Below are positions 54,838 to 64,000 of a stretch of DNA of 64,000 nucleotides, one piece after another. Source of the stretch: Piezodorus guildinii (taxonomy: Eukaryota; Arthropoda; Insecta; Hemiptera; Pentatomidae); the NCBI GenBank assembly GCA_023052935.1, contig CM041293.1, positions 52,254,725-52,318,724 on the forward strand, given 5' to 3'. Position numbers and translations under genes: made by a program. The first letter of the stretch is position 1. Every line of letters begins with the position of its first letter. The notes beneath the pieces are model-generated. The model saw only the letters and a program-made list of their open reading frames with translations. It was not told where the DNA came from and did not search any database.

Positions 54838-56076
54838 CTAGCAGTTGCTTGCGACTTCGTCCGCATCAATTTCTATTATGATCAGGATTTAGAATTTTTT
54901 TTTTCTCGGGTTACTGTTTCTAAAACTCAATATACAGTTTTCTATATCTTCAAAAATAAATGAGTTGTGGGCATATTTATGGACAAAATTCAACTTTTTT
55001 CTCTTTTTTATAATTATTTGCTTGCTTCGCATTCCGAAACTTAGTATTTCCGAACGCCAGTGCTCCCTATCCATGCAGTCCTCCTCCGTCATGCCTCTGG
55101 CCGCCATATCCTCCCTCACACTCTCTATCCACGTTTAGTGGGGTCTTCCTCGCCTTCGCTCTTCCGCGGGGAGTACTTCATCATTTTATGATTCATTTTC
55201 ATCATTACCGCGTCTCGTCCATCCTCATGATATGGCAGTACCACATGAGTCTCCTCTTTGATATTTAATTCAAGATATTAATCTTAGCCTCTACTTTTTT
55301 CTTATATCCACATTTAGGACTCTTCGCAGCCTGGATATGTTGCAGGCTATTATGCAAAAGTCTATCTCCAGAGCCAAAAAATCTCCTTTTAGACGATTTT
55401 AGCACTGTCCATTTGTCTGTCCTATATAAAGTGGTCCTGACGAAGGAATGGTAAAAAAAAATTTTTCGTAAGAAGCAACAAATGTTTGCTCCAAAGAACA
55501 CATTCAAGATACCTATGATCCTTCTACCATTTCCAATTTTATTTTCGATATGCCTTCTTTTGCCATCGTTCTGAAATGATCTATAGTTATGCCAAGATAT
55601 TTGAAGATGTTGCTCTGTGGGATTTTTAAAGGAGTACAATTTAAAGTACGTAAATGATATTTTTAGTTTTATTTTATTTTGCCAGAAGAACATACTGATT
55701 TTCTCTGCAACCCGATCTTGACAACGCGACATATAGTTGACTGTGTGAAAAGCAGTCTTGACGTTAATCGATTTCAACGTGTTTTAACGTTTGTCTCAGT
55801 GATTTATTAATTGTTACAGCAAACGATAACAACGGGAAATTGAATTATTTTGAAATTAAAAGGTAAATCATTTAGGATCATTGGATGCGAGGTTAATTTT
55901 CCCCACATTTTACACTGATTCTTCACTCCTATCGGTCGCAGCGTGATGTTATATAGCCTATAGCCTTCCTCAATAAATGGACTATCCAACACAAAAAGAA
56001 TTGTTCAATTCGAATCAGTAGTTCCTGAGATTATTGCGTTCAAACAAACTCTATAACTTTATAATATTAGTATAGA
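54838..56076 (-). mobile_element. Helitron, non-autonomous copy 2, carrying a LINE piece
   Basis: On the minus strand it starts TCTATACTAATATTATAAAG and ends GAAGTCGCAAGCAACTGCTAG. Plus-strand flanks are A (54837) and T (56077), no target duplication. Its first 450 bp match copy 1, including the frame AEKIS-F...KIKLKISFT. Then a LINE fragment (about 55020-55640) and an AT-rich unit (54890-55015) interrupt the homology before the shared 3' end. Confidence 0.9.
55020..55640 (-). pseudogene. LINE C-terminal fragment inside Helitron 2
   Basis: The minus strand reads HLQISWHNYRSFQNDGKRRH then IENKIGNGRRIIGILN, SFVRTTLYRTDKWTVLKSSK, and later RRLMWYCHIMRMDETR, EERRRGRPH and SVREDMAARGMTEEDCMDRE HWR. 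This is the thumb and tail of a craniate/arthropod-type LINE ORF2 distinct from family R and from the Jockey copy. Frameshifts and stops are present. Confidence 0.82.
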
Positions 56077-56255
56077 TAATAATATAATATATTTTTAATA
56101 AAACACATGTTTCTATAAAAATTCAATTTAATTAATTTTTGTTTATAGCAAACTCATTTTTATTACTAACTGTATTTGAAAATTCTTTAATCGATTTTTA
56201 ACAGCGGCGGTAAGTGAAAGTCGTGTGTTGTCCGCACCAGATTTTTTTTTTTAAA

Positions 56256-56560
56256 GTATTACTATTGTGAGCTTATTGTTTGTAAGAGCTCAAGTTCCCA
56301 AAAGATGTAAATCTTCTCCAATTATTTTAAGAACTTGAACTCTTACAAACAACAATCTCACAATACTACAAGACAGATGTGCGATTGTTATGTGCAAGAG
56401 CTCGAGTTCTTAAAAGATTTGCGAGAGCTATTTCATTCTATTCTGATTCAACTAGCAACAATCATTTGGAAAGATTTTGTACAATGCACTTTTAAATTTG
56501 AAGACAGCCATAAACTAATGCCTGTCATTTTTATATTTTAAGTATTTACATTGTGAGATA
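56256..56560 (+). repeat. Repeat C, copy 2
   Basis: AAAGTATTACTATTGTGAGC, AGAACTTGAACTCTTACAAA CAACAATCTCACA, and GTGCGATTGTTATGTGCAAG AGCTCGAGTTCT, then TTTAAATTTGAAGACAGCCA. This is the mirror of 44810-45104 and is joined to an A 3' end in the same way. Confidence 0.8.
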
Positions 56561-57271
56561 TTTAATTTAAGATAGTCAAAGGGCCTAGAGGAATATCAAA
56601 ACCAAATTCATACCATTGATTCACACCTATGAGAAACAATCTTTTGCAAATTTTTAGCCCCTTAATCCTTATGGAAGGGAAGTTGTGGAGAGGGATAGGA
56701 TAAACAAAAAAAAATTTGTTCTTCCTGAACAGCTTTAACGATTTTCACGGACAAAGTATATGTTAGGGATTTTCAACAGTTCAAAAAAAAAAAAAAAAAA
56801 AAAATCCACTAAAATGTGGGTAAAAAATAGTTTGAAATTTTTTAGATTATGTGGGATTTGCTAGTTTACTTCATTGGAGGGTCCACTATAATTTATATTT
56901 TTTCAAGATTATCGCAAGAGTACCCCTTAATGAAAAAAAAAAAAAATTGTTTTTTGCATGAACGAATCAACCGACTTTCACCAAAAATATATATATATGA
57001 GTATGGGTTTTTAAAATAGTTTCTAAAAACTTTTTTTTTTTTTTTTTTACAACAACATGTGTCGACATATTTTATTTAAATAAAAAAAAAATCAAGCTAT
57101 GTTGGATTGATCTGATAATATATATTTATAAACACAAAATCAAGGTATATCAATTATCTAAACTTCAAAATCTGGCTTTGGGATTATCTTGAAAGTTGTT
57201 TTTTACAATCGCCATTATTCAATTTAAAAAAAAAAAAATCATAAATAAATAAATAAAATAAAAAGATGCTA
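56561..57271. other. Low-complexity, homopolymer-rich stretch
   Basis: Poly(A) 56785-56804 and poly(T) 57031-57049; no recognised element. Confidence 0.5.
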
Positions 57272-57520
57272 ATTGAGATGTTGAGCTGCAAAAGGTACTG
57301 TATCCACTTTAGACAATTTTACAGGAAACGCAAAAATCTGTCATTTATTTATTACTGGACTAATTTTCTTTCTTAATTCTATTACTTCTATTAATGATTC
57401 TTTTTTTATTGAAATCTAAAGTATTAACAACATATTTTTCCAAATTATTGCACTTTTCCAATGACTTTTTAACAATATAATATGGATATAGTACTTTTTG
57501 AAATGAAACGTGGATACAGT
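57272..57520. mobile_element. Possible diverged MITE D copy
   Basis: ATTGAGATGTTGAGCTGCAA AAGGTACTGTATCC at the left and ATAGTACTTTTTGAAATGAA ACGT at the right resemble MITE D ends. The interior is not clearly alignable. Confidence 0.4.
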
Positions 57521-57739
57521 ACTTTTTTGAAAGCATTAAAAGGGGTATAGTATTTTAATTATGAATTCTAAAAAAATACAGGTTATTCTGGAGGAAGGCT
57601 TTACTCACAATTGAAGATAATACGCATTTAACTTTTTTTGGAATTTTGAAGATATTCCACGGTTATGTGTATGTAGTTACTATCAACATTTTCTTTATTT
57701 GTAACAATTTTACAATTAATTGTTTTATTTATTATTACA

Positions 57740-58365
57740 ATTATTTTTTTTTGAACTTAAGAACAGTAATATACATGTATAATATACCGTTGGAATACTA
57801 AAGATTTTAGAAAAAATATTATCTTGTACATACTATTGTAAAAGTTAACGGAGAGTGGTGAAAAGCCGATAAAACAAACTGATTGTCATAGATAAGAGAG
57901 GGGAGCCCGTGGCTGAGTGGCTAGCGCGCTAGTTTCTCATGCTACAGGTTGCAAGTTCGAATCCCAGTCCCGGCGGGGCTTTTATAATGATGTAATTAAA
58001 TGGGGATCCACTCGAAGCCTCTCCCCCGGGTATGTGAGACCCGTCAGCGAAATGGTGGCCACTCACAAATTAGGCGTAGGGAGTGATGACCCTACACTAC
58101 GAATTTCATCGTGAAACGCGAGTGTAATCTCTCAGGAGATCAAACCGCGAGGTCCAGGACCTGCACGGCCTGTCGCGCCACTGAAAAAAAAAATAGATAA
58201 GAATATAATAGATTATTTAATAAAACACACGTTTCTTTTAAAATCCAATGTAAATACTTCTTTAAAAATTTATTTTCGTTTCTAAATGTGTTTGAAAGTT
58301 CTTAAATTGATATAAATAACGGAGCTAGGTGAAAAACGTGTGCTGCGCGTACCAGATTTTTTCTT
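57740..58365 (+). repeat. Repeat family A, 3' half with SINE S3 inside
   Basis: GTATAATATACCGTTGGAAT through GTGAAAAGCCGATAAAACAA, interrupted at 57898, resuming ATATAATAGATTATTTAATA to GGAGCTAGGTGAAAAACGTG TGCTGCGCGTACCAG. Confidence 0.83.
57898..58192 (+). mobile_element. tRNA-derived SINE, family S3, 10-bp TSD
   Basis: ATAGATAAGA flanks both sides (57888-57897 and 58193-58202). Head GGGGAGCCCGTGGCTGAGTG GCTAGCGCGC (A box) and GCAAGTTCGAATCCC (B box), like a tRNA; a GC-rich body and a poly(A) end. Unlike S1 and S2 in the body. Confidence 0.9.
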
Positions 58366-58367
58366 TA

Positions 58368-58760
58368 TGTTTTTCTTGTTTATCGCGCTTTACTGATTCT
58401 AAAACTCTCTACATATTTTTCTCTTTCTTCAAAAATAAGTGAGTTATGGGCGTATTTATGGATACAGTTTCATTTCTTTTTTTATAATAATTCGTGGTTT
58501 TTTGGTTACAAAACACTAATTAATTTGTATTCTATCTTTAAAAATAACTGATTCTGGGCGTACATATAGATAGCCAAGATTTGATTTTTTTTTCATTATG
58601 TTTTTCTTGTTTATCGCTTTACTGATTCTAAAATTATACACATTTTTCTATATCTTCAACAATAACTGAGTTATGGGCGTATTTATGGATAAAATTTCAA
58701 TTTTTTTCTTTCTTTTTTTCGATAAATTTCTTCTCTATCTTCAAATATAACTGAGTGATT
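58368..58760. repeat. Imperfect tandem repeat, about 105-115 bp units
   Basis: Units share TATGTTTTTCTTGTTTATCG, TTTACTGATTCTAAAA, ATCTTCAAAAATAACTGAGT and TATGGGCGTATTTATGGATA, starting near 58368, about 58480 and 58590, with a partial unit to 58760. One related unit lies inside Helitron 2 (54890-55015). Confidence 0.72.
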
Positions 58761-59489
58761 GAATTAAATCGCTTTTAAACGGCCGCCATTTTAAAAATAA
58801 CCAGCTGATATCAACGTCTAGGTATAAGGATCATCGTTGCATGTCTTTCTATTTTTGTGGCGAATTTCAAAAATATTAGTCCTGTAGTTACGGAGAAATG
58901 CCGCGGACGGCGGACAAACGGATTTTTTTGTTTTATTTCGCTCTAAGAATCTTGAAACGTAAGCATTTATATTTTTAAGGGGAGGGAGGAGTGGAACTTT
59001 ATTTTTTTTTTTTTTGTGGTCTATTTCAAAGGTTCATTATTGAAAACGATAAACCAAACTTCATAAAAATCGGAGATATGAGTTAGGCATTTATTAGATA
59101 CGTGATTATATATATATATATATAAAACATTATATACATACAATTTATGATCCTGATATCTCTTATAATGTTTGAGAAGTCTAATTATGGCAAAGCTATA
59201 ACCCTAAAATATATTTTTGAATAATTAATTTTTCGTAATTCCCCACCCCCCTTTTTTTTGTATCGAAAACAATGGTTTCTAATATCGTTCTTAAGATTTG
59301 GTAATAGAAAAATTGGTCAATTACCGAAAGTGAAAGTTTGCCTTGGAACTGGAATATTGAGAGGCGGGCGTTACCAGAAGTGGCATCAGTTATACTAAGG
59401 ATAGTAGTGGCGTTTAGCATTTATTTATAAGGTATTGTACAATTTTTTAAACAAATCATTTGTGCTATGGATAAAGAAAATATTTTAAT
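58761..59489. other. Unassigned stretch
   Basis: Includes GC-richer ACGGAGAAATGCCGCGGACG GCGGACAAACGG at 58890-58921 and a small (TA)n at 59108-59123. No gene recognised. Confidence 0.4.
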
Positions 59490-60024
59490 AACTAACAGAC
59501 CCATCCCGGCTTCGCACGGGTGCAATTTGAACCTATGTTACTTCTTATATTTCAGGAATAATGTTTTGACGTCTTGGTCACAAAAAATTTATTTTTTCCG
59601 TTTAAAGAAAATCTAAATTGTAATATATTTTACTTACAAACAAGGAGTTAGCGGGAACCAAAAGCGTGTTATCATTTTATTTCATTTTATCATTATCATA
59701 GAAATAGAAAGTTCAGAGGTTTACGGGCTTACAACAGCTATATATTAACTCCTAGTATTTTATTGTATTAACTTTTCTAAATGCTTGTGCTTTCCAACGG
59801 ATTATTATGGTATACGTCTATGTTATTACTTATATTTCATAAATAATTTTTTTATGACTTGGTTACAGAAAATTTATTTTTCCCGTTTAAAGAAAAGCTA
59901 AATTGTAATGTATTTTACTCATAAACATTCAGGACTGAATGCCCTTAGTGATGGTGAAAACTGTATCAAAATCCGTCTTGTGGTTTAGAAGAAGCTAACG
60001 GAAACCAAAGTCGCGTCATCATTT

Positions 60025-60030
<6 letters not shown>
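59490..60030 (-). repeat. Repeat family B, two partial copies in tandem
   Basis: CAGACCCATCCCGGCTTCGC ACGGGTGCAATT begins the first (to about 59690, GGGAACCAAAAGCGTGTTAT). A second, longer copy of the other end runs about 59765-60030 (CCAACGGATTATTATGGTAT to GCTAACGGAAACCAAAGTCG). Confidence 0.75.

Positions 60031-60080
<50 letters not shown>
60023..60080. repeat. (TA)n(TG)n microsatellite
   Basis: TA units to 60047 followed by about 16 TG units. It adjoins a LINE R fragment. Confidence 0.95.
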
Positions 60081-60235
60081 TGAGGCCACTGGGGAGTTTA
60101 GAAGGTTGCATAACGCGGAATTGCGGAACTTGTATTCTGTGAATATAATAGTGTTGATAGCATCACAGAGACTCAAATGGGCGAGTAAAGGTGTTGGGCT
60201 CGGTGAGGAACGGATTTGTATTCGCTGATCTGACT
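60081..60235 (+). mobile_element. LINE family R internal fragment
   Basis: EATGEFRRLHNAELRNLYSV NI then ASQRLKWASKGVGLGEERI. A 150-bp piece of the LINE C terminus without the 3' tail, cut at GCTGATCTGACTG. Confidence 0.85.
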
Positions 60236-60727
60236 GTATGTAATGTAATTACATATTAAATGTAAAACATGTAAGCAGTATGAACTCACGTTGACCAATT
60301 AATACTTTTTTTTTTTAATTTTCTATTTCCTGACTGTTTAGTTTCTTAAAAATGTACACAAATTTATTTCTTCTTATTTTTCATCAGAACATTTCAATAT
60401 CTAGTGGCTAGTTTGAAGCAAATTAGAGACCTTTTTGAGGTATGGAAAACCGTGTAAAATAGATTAGCGTGAATGTGAAATTTCATTCCCACACTTCGTG
60501 ATTTAGTAGTATCGTGAAAAAAATAATAAACAATCACATGTTACGAACTTTAGTTCAGATAAAAAGGAGTCGCTAGATGTGCCCTGACGTTGCAGGACAA
60601 TAAATATTTCAGATGTTAATTACATACTAGGTAATGTTCTAACATACACAGTTGTAGAAGATGATGCAGAGTGACGAATGGGTATAAATATAAGCGATTG
60701 TTATTGATAATAGGTCCTATCGTTATG
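60236..60727. other. Unassigned AT-rich stretch
   Basis: No recognised feature. Confidence 0.4.
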
Positions 60728-61107
60728 TTATTACTTTCACTAACCTATATATGAAATATACAGTAGGTAAAGTATTGAAAATTTTCGAATTCGAGTTTTA
60801 AACGGAAATACACGTTTTAGAGTCCCCAGAGTCCAAATAAACAAGTCTCTATAAAAGGTTTATGTGTGTGTGTTGTAAGTCTATCGCGAAAACAAAAAAT
60901 CGTAGGAAACTAAAATTTCGTATTTAAGATAACTAAACGCCCGAGATGTTACAGCAACGTTTTCATCAAAGAGCTACTTTATACCATACATTTTTCTCCT
61001 TTGAAGAGTTTCTCAAAAACGACTCTAACGATTTTGATTGAACTATGGATGTAAAAATTAATAGACTCTAATATGATAAACCTATATCATATTAGAGCCC
61101 ATTAGGT
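60728..61107 (+). repeat. Repeat family A, 5' part
   Basis: TTACTTTCACTAACCTATAT to AACGATTTTGATTGAACTAT and AATTAATAGACTCTAATATG. Confidence 0.8.
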
Positions 61108-61245
61108 AGGATTGTGTTAAGCTGATCTCGGGGGCTTGGGCTTGAACGGTGGTCATTGGACGAGTCTGTGGTGGGGAGTTTGGTGGTATCGGCATCGAAC
61201 CTTCGGGTTCGGTAAGTCTATTACGTGTATTATTATTATTATTAA
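61108..61245 (+). mobile_element. LINE family R 3'-terminal fragment
   Basis: GGATTGTGTTAAGCTGATCT CGGGGGCTTGGGCTTGAACG through GGCATCGAACCTTCGGGTTC GGTAAGTC and an ATT-rich tail. It sits between an A 5' part and a B fragment. Confidence 0.87.
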
Positions 61246-61448
61246 AATATATATTTATAATCAACGATTTTGAGACATTGCTATAAATTAATAAATTTAT
61301 TTTCTGCTTTAAAGAAAAGCTAAATCGCAATGTATCCTACTTATAAAACCTCAGAAAAGAAGGGCCTTACTGATGGTGAGAACCGTACGAAAATCCGTCT
61401 TGTGGCTTAGAAGGAGTTAGCGGAAACCAAAATCGCGTTATCTTTTTG
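61246..61448 (-). repeat. Repeat family B, terminal fragment
   Basis: AAAGAAAAGCTAAATCGCAA TGTATCC, ACGAAAATCCGTCTTGTGGC and GGAGTTAGCGGAAACCAAAA TCGCGTTATC. Confidence 0.8.
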
Positions 61449-61449
61449 C

Positions 61450-62079
61450 TTTAACTCACCTATACATGAAATGAATAGTAAGGGAAAGTATTGCGATCGT
61501 GAAAATTTTTGGATTCCAGTTTTTAATGGAAATATACGTTGTAGGGTCTCTAAGTCTAAATAACCAAGTCCCGCAAACAGTTCTGTCTGTGTGTTTGTGT
61601 AAAGTCTAACCCAAAAACGAAAATTTGTAAGAAACTGAAATTTCATATTTGAGACAACTATACCCCCGAGATGTCACAGCAACTTTTTCTTCAAAATCGG
61701 CTGACCGAAAGAGCTACTTTATACAATGCATTTTGCACCTTTTTACGATGTTCTCAAAAACGGCTGTAAAGATTTCGACTAAACTCGGTGTAACGATGTA
61801 AACTTTATTGAGATTTAATATAATATAGGTTTTATTCTGATTGAAATAGTCTGACAGGGCTTATGTGCCGAATTTATGAATTTTTTTCTTCTAAAGTATC
61901 TTTAATTTTGTAGGTTTTATAACATTAACCATATGATCTGATTAGCTTTGGTAAAAAACAGCTAAATAAACAAGATGAACGAATTTGATAACAAACTAAA
62001 GGAGAAAAGAGCATACATGTTTTTTAATGCAATTTTTGTGTTAAGTCCAGCACGAAAACGAAAATCTAATAATAATAAT
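61450..62079 (+). repeat. Repeat family A, 5' two thirds
   Basis: TTAACTCACCTATACATGAA, GTATTGCGATCGTGAAAATT, CAATGCATTTTGCACCTTTT and ACAAACTAAAGGAGAAAAGA. At about 62040 it switches to a piece of another A 5' region (GTTAAGTCCAGCACGAAAAC), where the CR1-like LINE is inserted. Confidence 0.8.
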
Positions 62080-63095
62080 AAATTCTTTATTTATTCTGGG
62101 ACAAGTCCCTTCAGAATAATGTTACAGACAAAATTAAATTAGAGCTTCAGTAACTTAGAGTAAAAAAAATAAATAAAAAAATCAATAAAAAAACAACAGA
62201 AATGACAAAGAAAATGAATAATAGTTATAAATTCACAGGTAGCTTCTTATAATAATTTAGAAAAACAAAGTAGACAAGAATAAAAAAATAAAATATGTTC
62301 ATATATACATTGCAAAATAAATTATGCATAAAATAAAATTCATAAATCTTTAATATAGAAAACAAAACGTGACAAAATAATCGTTTCTCACTGCCGATTT
62401 TTATTGAAATTTGCAAGTCACTTGAGGCCATTTGAAAATTGGATAGGCAGGAGGTGTTTGAATAAACGGGATTTGAAGGTCGGAAGAGTATTAGAATGAC
62501 GGATATAAGTAGAAATAGAATTCCATATGGACGAGGATCGGATAAGGAAAGACCCGTCGAAAGCTGCGGTTCGATGAGGCGTTATATACAGGTCTGAAGA
62601 CCGCGAACGAGTGTTGCGAGAGTGGATGGAGGATTTAAATGAAAGTATATCAGAGATGTACGATGGACGTTGAGATCCGAGAACTTGGAAGAGAAAGGAT
62701 GCCAGGAAGTACTTAAAACGGTATGATGGGTAAAGCCACTTTAACTCCTCGTAGAATCGGGTTACAGAGGTGTTCCTGGATATCCCAAAGATGAAACGTA
62801 CAGACAGTTAAATAATCGTTTTGTTTAGCTTCAAGATCCCCAGAGACACCCCCATACACCGCGCAACAATAGTCAAAGTGGGGGAATATTAGTGAGCAAA
62901 CCAAAAGCCTGCGGGTTTCTAATGGAAGAAGGTGACGATGGTAATTTGTGCGTCGAGAAATTTCGGAAAACTTGGTTTTTCCAGGAAAGAGATTGGTTGA
63001 GTGTTAATCCAAGGTTTTTGACGGTTTGTGGAATTTTATAGGTTCATTATTTAAAAAACAATGTTGGGATTAAGGAAAGAGTTTTGAGGAGTGGA
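62080..63095 (-). mobile_element. CR1-like LINE, 3' part of ORF2
   Basis: The minus strand from about 63030 to the stop at 62418 reads VKNLGLTLNQSLSWKNQVFR, VCSLIFPHFDYCCAVYGGVS, after frameshifts RFKYFLASFLFQVLGSQRPS, SIHSRNTRSRSSDLYITPHR, and FKSRLFKHLLPIQFSNGLK. This is the post-RT thumb and C-terminal domain typical of CR1/Daphne-type LINEs (LGVxxD-LxW, FPxxDYCxxVWG). The 3' UTR ends with TCCCAGAATAAATAAAGAAT and a (TTA)n tail at 62080. It is inserted in an A repeat, and RT motifs are missing (5' truncation). Confidence 0.88.
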
Positions 63096-63830
63096 TTATT
63101 ATATTTCAGACAACTATACGCCTGAGATGTTACTGCATCTTTTTTACTAAAGTTGGCTGACCAGAAGTGGTACTTTATATCATGCATTTTGCATCTTTTT
63201 GCTATTTACTCAAATATGGCTCTAGCGATTTTGATTAAACTCACTATATCGATGTCAAATGTAATGGGCTTTAATAATATATAAGTTTCATTCTGATTGA
63301 AATAGTCAAACAGGGCTTAAATGGCGTAATTATTTTCCTTTAAAGTACCTTTAATTTTGTACATCCTAAAAATTTAACTGTATCATCTTATCAGCATTGA
63401 CAAATAACGGCTAATATACAAGTTGAACGTATTTGATGACTAACTAAAGGATAAAAGAGAAGAATATTTTTTTAATGAATTTTTTGTTTTTTATATATTA
63501 AAAACGGCAACGTAGACGTATAATATACCGTTGGAAAGAGAAAGATTTCAGTAAAAACATCATCTTATTCACAAAGGTGAAATAAGTAATATTAAGTGAC
63601 AAATAGAGCATAAACCTATTATTGATTATTATACATAAGAATTTAATATAGGTATATTATTTAAAAACATATGTTTCCTACAAAACTGAATACAATTTTT
63701 ATTAAAATTAACTTAAAATTGTTTTCTTGAAGTATAAGTTTATGTAATAGTTCTTAAATTGATTTTAACAGCAAAGGTAAGTGAAGGTCGTGTGTTACCC
63801 GCTCCAGGTTTTTATATTTTATCACAAATG
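63096..63830 (+). repeat. Repeat family A, continuation after the CR1-like LINE
   Basis: ATATTTCAGACAACTATACG CC through GTATAATATACCGTTGGAAA to GCAAAGGTAAGTGAAGGTCG TGTGTTACCCGCTCCAG. With 62040-62079 it makes one interrupted copy. Confidence 0.85.
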
Positions 63831-64000
63831 TTTAAATCAAAACGATTAAAAATGTTTTCAGCTTTAACTTTACATTAAACTTCTAAAAGCTATTTTAAGT
63901 ATTGAGGTAAGGGAAAGTTGTTTTTTTGTGCACAAGATGTTTAATAACTATACCGCAGCATATTTACAAGAGGACCTGTATGATCCTATAAATATTACAT

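Larger units (their letters stand above)
54480..56255 (+). repeat. Repeat family A, plus copy hosting a Helitron
   Basis: From TTTCATTCTGATTGAAATAG through CGATATCCAACTAAAGGAGA to TATTTTAGA, cut by the Helitron (54838-56076), then TAATAATATAATATATTTTT to GGCGGTAAGTGAAAGTCGTG TGTTGTCCGCACCAG. It lies head to head with the A piece on its left. Confidence 0.82.

Noticed and set aside
55265..55777. 170-codon minus-strand gene
   Set aside because: Chimeric reading through Helitron sequence into a decayed LINE fragment.
57898..57970. A true tRNA gene
   Set aside because: tRNA-like head of SINE S3, with target duplications and a poly(A) end enclosing a 295-bp unit.

Overview
This window is AT-rich, intron-rich animal DNA, most likely from an arthropod and probably an insect. 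It has no operons. It carries one spliced host gene and dense, nested transposable elements: mariner, hAT, piggyBac-like, Helitron, foldback, LINE, Gypsy and tRNA-derived SINEs. The species cannot be named from the sequence alone.

The host gene is the 5' half of Ogt, the O-GlcNAc transferase gene (sxc in Drosophila), on the minus strand. Six coding exons (26067-25974, 25300-25238, 24033-23883, 21464-21221, 8757-8689, 6489-6293) splice in phase into 272 codons: a short variable N terminus, then six full TPR units and the start of a seventh. The gene runs off the left edge. The rest of the TPR superhelix and the catalytic domain lie outside the window.

The 12.5-kb intron between exons 4 and 5 is a TE nest. 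It holds a full-length mariner inserted inside one arm of a long palindromic foldback element, a hAT remnant that keeps its dimerisation motif, a decayed Gypsy element interrupted by a SINE with perfect 11-bp target duplications, a MITE and several LINE pieces.

The region right of about 26.3 kb shows no convincing host gene. It is built from (i) many 5'-truncated copies of one LINE with an (ATT)n tail (family R); (ii) two abundant unclassified repeats, called here A (about 1.0-1.2 kb, with a short TTTCACTTAC / GTAAGTGAAA inverted motif) and B (ending near CCCGGCTTCGCACGGG); (iii) two Helitrons in opposite orientation, both inside A copies; (iv) a mariner with perfect 29-bp inverted repeats and an internally deleted transposase; (v) a 558-bp piggyBac-like MITE flanked by TTAA; (vi) a CR1-like LINE; and (vii) at least ten copies of one tRNA-derived SINE plus two other SINE families.

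The least expected signals are hammerhead-ribozyme-like motifs (best at 49815-49871, with a fitting bipartite stem I), two foldback elements with 9-10-bp target duplications, the clustering of both Helitrons within a few bases of the same A-family site, and a Helitron that has acquired a LINE fragment. All element boundaries were read by eye; those without target duplications are approximate.
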